Made by a program: the position numbers and the translations under genes. Positions 5,107-5,196 of a stretch of DNA of 5,196 bases are shown one piece after another. The stretch covers positions 218-5,413 of the forward strand of contig PKWD01000310.1 of assembly GCA_003131945.1 (NCBI GenBank), written 5' to 3'. Below the pieces are notes generated by a model. It was not told the origin of the DNA, did not search any database, and saw only the letters and a list, made by a program, of their open reading frames with translations. Positions within the stretch are counted from its first letter, which is position 1, and each line of letters opens with the position of its first letter. Source of the DNA: Acidimicrobiaceae bacterium (GTDB lineage Bacteria; Actinomycetota; Acidimicrobiia; Acidimicrobiales; UBA8190).

Positions 5107-5196
5107 CCGAGCCCCCGTCGGGCCCCATGGCCCGCACCGACCCGGCCTCACCGGGCGACGCCCTGGCCCCCGTCGACTCCGTCACGCTGTGGCGAC
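5103..5196 (+). CDS. ABC transporter permease, DppC type, N-terminal fragment (3' end outside window)
   Basis: A GTG at 5103 overlaps the DppB-type stop in GTGA (4-base overlap), the usual coupling inside such operons. The 31 codons seen read TEPPSGPMARTDPASPGDALAP and end in SVTLWR. A polar, Pro/Ala-rich N-terminus followed by LWR is how DppC/OppC proteins begin just before the first membrane helix, and dppC follows dppB in nearly all these operons. No membrane segment is reached inside the window, so identity rests mainly on position and the LWR junction. An ATG at 5127 is a possible alternative start. Confidence 0.8.
   Translation, partial: MTEPPSGPMARTDPASPGDALAPVDSVTLWR

Noticed and set aside
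4141..5151. Open frame of 336 codons on the minus strand
   Set aside because: Antisense shadow of the DppB-type permease; the Asp/Gly/His/Gln-rich translation has no domain character.

Overview
The window is GC-rich DNA (about two thirds G+C by eye). Its coding frames show strong G/C preference at third codon positions, and it carries a GTG start and a GTGA stop/start overlap. Together with the protein types (two short-chain dehydrogenases, a Gly-linker lipoprotein binding protein and DppB-type permease), this fits a high-GC actinobacterium, possibly an environmental lineage such as Acidimicrobiia. That placement is an impression; nothing here is a taxonomic marker.

Layout. (1) Positions 2-556, plus strand: the 3' part of a classical short-chain dehydrogenase/reductase (SDR) with an intact Ser/Tyr/Lys active site; its N-terminus lies upstream of the window. 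(2) Positions 559-1121, minus strand: two small overlapping reading frames of unknown function, tail-to-tail with the first SDR (stop codons 2 bases apart). Third-position GC suggests they may be one gene of about 186 codons broken by single-base expansions in two homopolymer runs. (3) Positions 1122-1360: a divergent regulatory region with two perfect hairpins, a near-perfect 18-base palindrome and repeats of GGGGTTGG. (4) Positions 1361-2263, plus strand: a complete second SDR of 300 residues, probably NAD-preferring. (5) Positions 2264-2612: a 349-base non-coding stretch with short inverted and direct repeats and the leader of the transporter operon. (6) Positions 2613-5196, plus strand: an ABC importer operon of the dipeptide/oligopeptide/nickel class, made of a family 5 lipoprotein binding protein, a DppB-type permease, and the first 31 codons of what is almost certainly the DppC-type permease. 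The operon continues past the window; the ATPase genes are presumably downstream.

How the genes work together: the binding protein would capture a solute outside the membrane and pass it to the heterodimeric permease. The SDRs oxidise or reduce hydroxyl/carbonyl groups on small molecules in the cytoplasm. Their proximity allows a link between uptake and metabolism of one compound, but nothing in the sequence names the substrate. I see no CRISPR array, tRNA, rRNA, insertion sequence or defence system. The most unusual part is the broken or overlapping minus-strand locus and the structured divergent region beside it.
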